Assembly: GCA_964522445.1 (NCBI GenBank)
Contig: CAZFUY010000104.1
Span: 1 to 9,866, forward strand
Length of the DNA: 9,866 nucleotides
Reading direction: 5' to 3'
DNA from: CAZFUY01 sp964522445
GTDB taxonomy: Bacteria > Pseudomonadota > Gammaproteobacteria > SZUA-229
Positions 6,971 to 9,866 of the stretch are shown here, in pieces. Under the pieces are notes generated by a model. The model made no database searches, was not told the DNA's origin, and was given only the letters and a program-made list of their open reading frames with translations. A program made the translations under genes and the position numbers. Every line of letters begins with the position of its first letter. Position 1 is the stretch's first letter.

Positions 6971-7408
6971 CTATACTTTTAACCAGAATGTTACCGGCCC
7001 ATCATTAATCAGACCCACTTTCATATCCGCACCAAATATACCTGTTTCTACTCGCCCAAAATCCTGCCTCGCACTAGCCACTATAAAATCAAACCACTTT
7101 CTTCCCTCTTCTGGTATCGCAGCTGAACTAAAACTGGGGCGCATGCCTTTATTAGTGTCTGCTGCAAGCGTGAACTGAGGCACAAGCAGCAGCTCTCCAC
7201 CAATGTCTCTTAAGCTGAGATTCATTTTTCCCTGGTCATCTTCAAAAACACGATAACCCAGAATTCGCTCAAGCAAACGTTTAGCCTGCTCTTGCCTATC
7301 ATCTTTTTCAACACCAAAAAACACCAGCAAACCCTTATTTATTTTGCCAATTTCTTCATTATCAACAACCACATTTGCTGTTGAAACACGCTGCAATAAA
7401 GCAATCAT
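6971..7408 (-). CDS. dtd: D-aminoacyl-tRNA deacylase
   Basis: Dtd hydrolyses D-amino acids, and mischarged glycine, from tRNA. It is a homodimeric proofreading enzyme of the cytosol. I start at the ATG at 7408 (MIALLQRVSTANVVV, 145 residues), because this matches the family start and a GAGAG lies about 4 bases upstream; a TTG six codons earlier is in frame but unlikely. Family landmarks are NKGLLVFFGVEKDD, RVFEDDQGKMNLSL, the first active-site motif as PQFTLAADT (77-85) and the Gly-cisPro motif NDGPVTFWL (135-143). The first motif is usually SQFTL; here the serine is proline. The gene is divergent from the CsrB-like RNA and is separated from hisB by a 428-base gap. Confidence 0.96.
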   Translation of the reverse strand: MIALLQRVSTANVVVDNEEIGKINKGLLVFFGVEKDDRQEQAKRLLERILGYRVFEDDQGKMNLSLRDIGGELLLVPQFTLAADTNKGMRPSFSSAAIPEEGRKWFDFIVASARQDFGRVETGIFGADMKVGLINDGPVTFWLKV

Positions 7409-7462
7409 TTTTCTCTCATTTATCAAATTAATGGCTAGACCTATTAATGACCCGCATATTTT

Positions 7463-7480
7463 GTAGGATTTTTCCTACAA
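7463..7480. promoter_or_regulatory. Probable GacA/UvrY activator box, TGTAGG-N6-CCTACA
   Basis: TGTAGGATTTTTCCTACA is a palindrome inside a longer perfect inverted repeat (13-base arms 7456-7468 and 7473-7485, loop TTTT). The established upstream activating sequence for GacA in pseudomonads is TGTAAG-N6-CTTACA, required for transcription of RsmY/RsmZ-type RNAs; this site has the same length, spacing and outer bases with one symmetric A-to-G change. It is centred about 88 bases upstream of the inferred start of the GGA-rich RNA. It also lies in the divergent dtd leader. The match is seen directly; the binding protein is inferred. Confidence 0.65.
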
Positions 7481-7545
7481 AATATATCCAATTTTCCTTA
7501 CGGAAACTAGCCAAAACCCCTGATAGCCATTTTTTTTAACTCAAC

Positions 7546-7551
7546 CATAAT
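7546..7551 (+). promoter_or_regulatory. Inferred -10 element of the CsrB-like RNA
   Basis: CATAAT (five of six to TATAAT) followed by ACATACATGG would place the start near 7558. No good -35 hexamer lies 16-18 bases upstream (the region reads TGATAGCCAT), which fits a promoter that needs an activator such as GacA. The exact start is uncertain by several bases. Confidence 0.4.
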
Positions 7552-7557
7552 ACATAC

Positions 7558-7757
7558 ATGGACATAAGGACTTGGCTTTAAAAGGATATAAGGAAACACG
7601 GAAGTAGCTGGAACGGAACTCACATGGAAACGGAGTTAGGAAACACAGTATCAATACAGGAAGTATACAGGACACCAGGAAAAAGCTGCAACGCCAAAAA
7701 GCTCAATCACCAGGGCGATAGATGTTCAAAACCCCGACAGGATGTTGGGGTTTTTTA
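7558..7757 (+). ncRNA. CsrB/RsmY/RsmZ-family regulatory RNA (CsrA/RsmA sponge)
   Basis: RNAs of this family carry many GGA motifs that bind and sequester the translational regulator CsrA/RsmA. In about 200 bases I count 14 GGA triplets, starting at 7560, 7568, 7584, 7592, 7600, 7610, 7615, 7626, 7632, 7639, 7659, 7670, 7678 and 7740. Most are in ANGGA or CAGGA context. Several can be shown in hairpin loops: ATAC-AGGAA-GTAT (7654-7666), and AACTC/GAGTT (7617-7621, 7633-7637) enclosing an ATGGAAACG loop. The region ends in a strong intrinsic terminator whose loop is GGA, a feature also seen in known family members. No protein frame with a ribosome binding site explains it. A GacA-type box lies upstream. 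The boundaries are inferred from the -10 element and terminator. Confidence 0.8.
7730..7757 (+). terminator. Intrinsic terminator of the CsrB-like RNA
   Basis: Arms AACCCCGACA (7730-7739) and TGTTGGGGTT (7743-7752) form a 10-bp stem with one G-T pair and a GGA loop, followed directly by a T run to 7756. It is on the plus strand and closes the GGA-rich transcript. Confidence 0.9.
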
Positions 7758-8074
7758 TTGCCTGTTAAAAACGCTCTAACTTATTGAGAATTAGTTCTAT
7801 ATTATTTTTTAAATGTCTAATACTTACCTCAATTAAGCACTCATAAGCCAATGTTTTCATTAGTTTCTGCAGTTTTTTATTAGACAGATATTTTGAACTT
7901 TTTTGACCTAATACTTATCACCATATTAACGTATTATTTTTTAACCTTATCAAAAATATTACAGCAATTAAAAAAGCATATTGCTTACTATGTAAGCAAG
8001 TGAAATAGAAAATGATTGAATAGATACTTTGATAAGAAGATACTTAATAAATACAAAAATCAAGGGGAGTACTT
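7758..8074. other. AT-rich 317-base gap with repeats, no gene seen
   Basis: This stretch holds no supported coding frame. It contains the inverted pair TGTCTAATA (7814-7822) / TATTAGACA (7878-7886), perfect over nine bases and 55 bases apart, and the direct repeat CTAATACTTA at 7817-7826 and 7908-7917. Near its right end are a 19-base palindrome and the leader of the next gene, where GATACTT is repeated 16 bases apart (8023 and 8039). A weak promoter could be TTGAAT (8016) with GATACT (8039), 17 bases apart. Confidence 0.5.
7981..7999. promoter_or_regulatory. Operator-like palindrome TTGCTTAC-TAT-GTAAGCAA
   Basis: Eight-base perfect arms around a TAT centre give a 19-base dyad, 75 bases upstream of the start codon of the HesB-like gene. 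It has no T run after it, so it is better read as a binding site for a dimeric regulator than as a terminator. The protein that binds it cannot be named from this window. Confidence 0.45.
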
Positions 8075-8383
8075 ATGAGCAAATCATCTTTAAATCTCGC
8101 CATAACTGAATCAGCATATCATGCTGTTTTAAATAAAATCTTTTCACAAAGTCTTACCGATCCTTTGCCAGCCCTGAACTACAATAAACAGATTAAAAAA
8201 TATGAGGTCGGAGCCTACGACTCTACGGATGTGAAAAAGCTGAAGAAAGAATATGCACAAAAAAATCAACAACTAATATATCAAGTCGGACGCATTAATA
8301 TATGCATAGAGAATGCCCATTTAATAAAACAGATTAACGGAAAAACACTTGATTATATTAGCGGTGAATTTCTTATCAATTAA
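8075..8383 (+). CDS. Small protein, possibly a cysteine-poor HesB/IscA-like fold
   Basis: A 102-residue product starts at an ATG with a strong ribosome binding site, AGGGGAG 5 bases upstream, so I regard it as a real gene. I do not recognise it with certainty. The N-terminal LAITESAYHAVLNKI and C-terminal GRINICIENAHLIKQINGK-TLDYISGEFLIN pattern resembles the A-type iron-sulfur carriers (IscA/HesB), which have an ITLTDSAA-like start and end in a GVxVxVD...LDGTxIDY...GFxxxNPN segment. However, the CxSG and CGCG cysteines are absent; the only cysteine is in INICIEN. The middle is lysine- and tyrosine-rich. If related, it has lost the cluster-binding function and might be structural or regulatory. 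No transmembrane segment or signal peptide is visible. The CTACA/TGTAG hairpin just after the stop is too weak to call a terminator. Confidence 0.7.
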   Translation: MSKSSLNLAITESAYHAVLNKIFSQSLTDPLPALNYNKQIKKYEVGAYDSTDVKKLKKEYAQKNQQLIYQVGRINICIENAHLIKQINGKTLDYISGEFLIN

Positions 8384-8460
8384 CCTCTACAAGACTGTAG
8401 TAAATTACTTATTAAATAAACAACTATAAATTGTGTAGTAGATTGTGAATTTGAACCTAC

Positions 8461-8546
8461 TCAGATGGGGTATATTTTTAGATCTCAGGTGTAGTAGCTC
8501 AGATTTTATCTGACATTATGGGTTATCTGATTTCAATACAATCTGA
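8461..8546. repeat. Array of TCAGAT / ATCTGA hexamers
   Basis: Five copies of one hexamer lie in 86 bases: TCAGAT at 8461 and 8499, and its complement ATCTGA at 8508, 8525 and 8541. The middle pair forms the dyad TCAGAT-TTT-ATCTGA (8499-8513). Two copies extend to the direct repeat TTATCTGA 17 bases apart (8506, 8523). It lies between the HesB-like gene and the transposase remnant. It may be a protein-binding array or the worn left end of the insertion; I cannot decide. Confidence 0.4.
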
Positions 8547-8569
8547 CAAAGACTAATTCTATAACTGCC

Positions 8570-9057
8570 ATTCATAGGAATAGTGTTATTCCTGCCAGTG
8601 ATTTTAACTTTGATCCAACCAGTAAATTTTGCACCTGCCCTTGTGGTGAGAGCATGTGGTTAAAAAATGAAGCCGTCGATAAACGAGGAAATTACAAAGT
8701 TTTTTTGAAGGCCGACTAACAAAATGCCGGCACTGTTCGATTAAACATCAATGCATGATAAACCCTGAATCCGCAGACTCTCGAAAAGGTCATGGCCGAC
8801 AAGTCTTATTTATACTGGAAAAAAAAGAGCACCGAATCATACCGACTGGATGAAACACAGGGTGGACGTAGTAAAGGCAAGCTTATCTACAGCCATCAAA
8901 GTCTGTCATGGTACCCGTATTTGGAAACATTGGTTCAAATAAAGGACTCCGTCGATTTAGCCTAAGAGGTAAACAAAAAGTCCAGGGGCAATGGCAATTA
9001 TTCTGCATGGTACACAACATTGAGAAGCTGATGAATTACGGTACAATGGTCGCATAG
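8570..9057 (+). pseudogene. IS1182-like DDE transposase, decayed C-terminal remnant
   Basis: Translated fragments in shifting frames join to the C-terminal half of an IS1182-type transposase: NFDPTSKFCTCPCGESMWLK, then EGRLTKCRHCSIKHQC with its Cys pattern, HTDWMKHRVD, SKGKLIYSH, VPVFGNIGSNKGLRRFSLRG, and GQWQLFCMVHNIEKLMNYG ending in TAG at 9055-9057. Frameshifts are visible at the T7 run (8700-8706), at the A8 run (8819-8826), near 8868, and near 8900, so at least four. The catalytic glutamate expected in VEPVFGNI is a valine here (VMVPVFGNI). The N-terminal half is missing or unrecognisable. I found no clear terminal inverted repeats, so the ends of the insertion are undefined. It cannot encode an active enzyme. 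Confidence 0.85.
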
Positions 9058-9229
9058 AGTGACATGGGCGGTATGCTGGACAATACTGGTAAGCCAGCCA
9101 ATATTAATTATAAAAAATAAGACTGCGTATACATTAAACCAAGTTTTAAACTTAATGAAAACATTAAAAGAAAATAGAGATGTAGACTGTAGACAACTTA
9201 TCTTTTTATTGGGTTTTTCTACAGGCTCG
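9058..9229. other. Gap between transposase remnant and higB promoter
   Basis: AT-rich sequence with no convincing gene. A frame open from 9059 to 9295 has no ribosome binding site and no recognisable content, and it runs through the higB promoter, so I do not call it. A tandem TGTAGAC-TGTAGAC occurs at about 9181. It may include the right end of the decayed insertion sequence. Confidence 0.4.
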
Positions 9230-9281
9230 TTAGGGCAAGTAAAATCAACACCCTATAATTTCCTTGTTGCGCATCACGCAA
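9230..9281 (+). promoter_or_regulatory. Promoter and operator of the higBA module
   Basis: A perfect -10 TATAAT lies at 9254-9259 with a poor -35 (TTAGGG, 9230-9235, 18-base spacer). The start would fall near 9266, directly on the palindrome TTGCG-CATCA-CGCAA (9267-9281). An operator over the start site fits the known autorepression of hig modules by HigA. The hexamers and dyad are seen; the regulation is inferred from the family. Confidence 0.5.
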
Positions 9282-9298
9282 TATGCTATATTTAAAAA

Positions 9299-9577
9299 AT
9301 GATAAAATCATTCAAGCATAAAGGGCTTCAAAAGTTCTATGAAACTGGAAGTGCCGCGGGAATACAAAGCAGTCATAAAAATAAAATTCGTATGATATTG
9401 GTAGCTCTTGAAACATCACACGAAATAAAAGACATGGACGTACCAGGCTTTAGGCTGCACCCTCTAAAAGGAAAATTAAAAGGTATATCATCCGTAACAG
9501 TAAATGGTAATTGGCGAATAACATTTAAGTTTGAAAATGGTCATGCTTATGTAGTTAACTATGAGGACTATCACTAA
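9299..9577 (+). CDS. higB: HigB-type mRNA interferase toxin (RelE superfamily)
   Basis: HigB toxins cut mRNA on translating ribosomes and are neutralised by HigA. The 92-residue product starts MIKSFKHKGLQKFYETGS and has the family body ALETSHEIKDMDVPGFRLHPLKGKLKGISSVTVNGNWRI (shown across residues about 38-75), then TFKFENGHAYVVNYEDYH at the C-terminus, the classic HigB ending. Length is normal and the frame is intact. The ATG at 9299 has no clear Shine-Dalgarno sequence, only an A-rich leader, which suits low toxin translation. The toxin gene comes first, as is usual for hig. Its TAA shares one base with the antitoxin ATG. Confidence 0.93.
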   Translation: MIKSFKHKGLQKFYETGSAAGIQSSHKNKIRMILVALETSHEIKDMDVPGFRLHPLKGKLKGISSVTVNGNWRITFKFENGHAYVVNYEDYH

Positions 9578-9866
9578 TGAATATGCATAACCCACCTCAT
9601 CCCGGCGAGTTTATTAAGGAAGTGTATTTAACGCCTTTTAATATAAGTTCCCGTACAGTTGCTGAAAAATTAAAAGTTTCACCCTCTACTTTTAACCGTC
9701 TTGTAAATGAAGAAAGTAATATATCTCCAGAAATGGCATTACGGTTATCAAAAACATTGGGGCGCTCCCCAGAAAGTTGGCTTGCAATGCAAGACTTATA
9801 CAATTTGTGGCATGCGAAAAATAATGTTGATTTAGCGCAAGTTGAAAAATTAAATATAAATGCAGC
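9577..9866 (+). CDS. higA: HigA-type antitoxin, XRE-family DNA-binding protein, cut by the window edge
   Basis: HigA binds and inhibits HigB and represses the operon. The ATG at 9577 overlaps the higB TAA (TAATG). The visible 96 codons begin MNMHNPPHPGEFIKEVYL, the HPGE start typical of HigA. They continue with a helix-turn-helix (SSRTVAEKLKVSPSTFNRLVN, about residues 25-45), then SPEMALRLSKTLGRSPESWLAMQDLYNLWHA, which is the diagnostic VapI/HigA segment. The family is usually 95-105 residues, so only a few residues should be missing. With higB it forms an apparently complete, intact module. Confidence 0.93.
   Translation, partial: MNMHNPPHPGEFIKEVYLTPFNISSRTVAEKLKVSPSTFNRLVNEESNISPEMALRLSKTLGRSPESWLAMQDLYNLWHAKNNVDLAQVEKLNINA

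Noticed and set aside
7456..7485. Perfect 13-base inverted repeat read as a bidirectional terminator for dtd and neighbours
   Set aside because: It lies upstream of dtd and upstream of the RNA, the stem is AT-rich, and no T run follows on either strand. The GacA-box reading explains its spacing better.
8387..8400. CTACA-AGAC-TGTAG hairpin as a terminator of the HesB-like gene
   Set aside because: A five-pair stem followed by TAAATTAC has no T run; too weak to call.
9215..9245. Possible integron attC core (GTTAGGG) near the toxin-antitoxin module
   Set aside because: The last base does not fit GTTRRRY, and I found no partner RYYYAAC with a palindromic body.
9059..9295. Plus-strand frame of 78 codons after the transposase remnant
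   Set aside because: No ribosome binding site, no recognisable domain, and it covers the higB promoter and operator. It is probably chance.
9597..9803. Minus-strand frame of 68 codons
   Set aside because: Antisense to the clear higA frame.
1..9866. CRISPR array, tRNA or rRNA genes
   Set aside because: I saw no regularly spaced repeat-spacer pattern, no cloverleaf with a TTCRA-type T loop, and no rRNA-like conserved stretch.

Overview
The window reads as chromosomal DNA from a fairly AT-rich gammaproteobacterium. The main evidence is a histidine-tat block on the minus strand, hisB-hisH-hisA-hisF-hisI-hisE-tatA-tatB-tatC, with hisI and hisE as separate genes. The hisI-hisE-tatABC neighbourhood is known from Pseudomonas-like gammaproteobacteria, and the HisB, TatC, Dtd and phosphoglycerate mutase sequences look gammaproteobacterial. 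I cannot name the genus.

Layout on the minus strand, from right to left: dtd (D-aminoacyl-tRNA deacylase, 6971-7408); a 428-base AT-rich gap with several inverted repeats; the his genes (6542 down to 2933), which encode steps in the middle of histidine synthesis (HisI, HisE, HisA, HisH/HisF, HisB; hisG, hisD and hisC are not here); tatABC (2798 down to 1295), the twin-arginine protein export system; and the first 390 codons of gpmI (1170 to the left edge), a cofactor-independent phosphoglycerate mutase. Two small palindromic elements sit in gaps of this block: a TGTRGGAGC REPIN-like element between hisF and hisI, and a GTCATT...AATGAC element between hisE and tatA.

The most interesting feature is on the plus strand, divergent from dtd. 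A roughly 200-nt intergenic stretch (about 7558-7757) has 14 GGA triplets, 13 of them within 121 bases, and ends in a clear intrinsic terminator with a GGA in its loop. Upstream is the palindrome TGTAGG-N6-CCTACA, which matches the architecture of the GacA/UvrY activator box. Together these look like a complete CsrB/RsmY/RsmZ-type RNA that would sequester the translational regulator CsrA/RsmA, under control of a GacS/GacA-type two-component system.

The right third (7758-9866) is accessory in character. It holds a very AT-rich gap, a 102-aa protein with a strong ribosome binding site that looks like a cysteine-poor relative of the HesB/IscA iron-sulfur carriers, an array of TCAGAT/ATCTGA hexamers, the decayed 3' part of an IS1182-like transposase with at least four frameshifts, and a higB-higA toxin-antitoxin module whose antitoxin runs off the right edge. 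I saw no tRNA, rRNA or CRISPR array.
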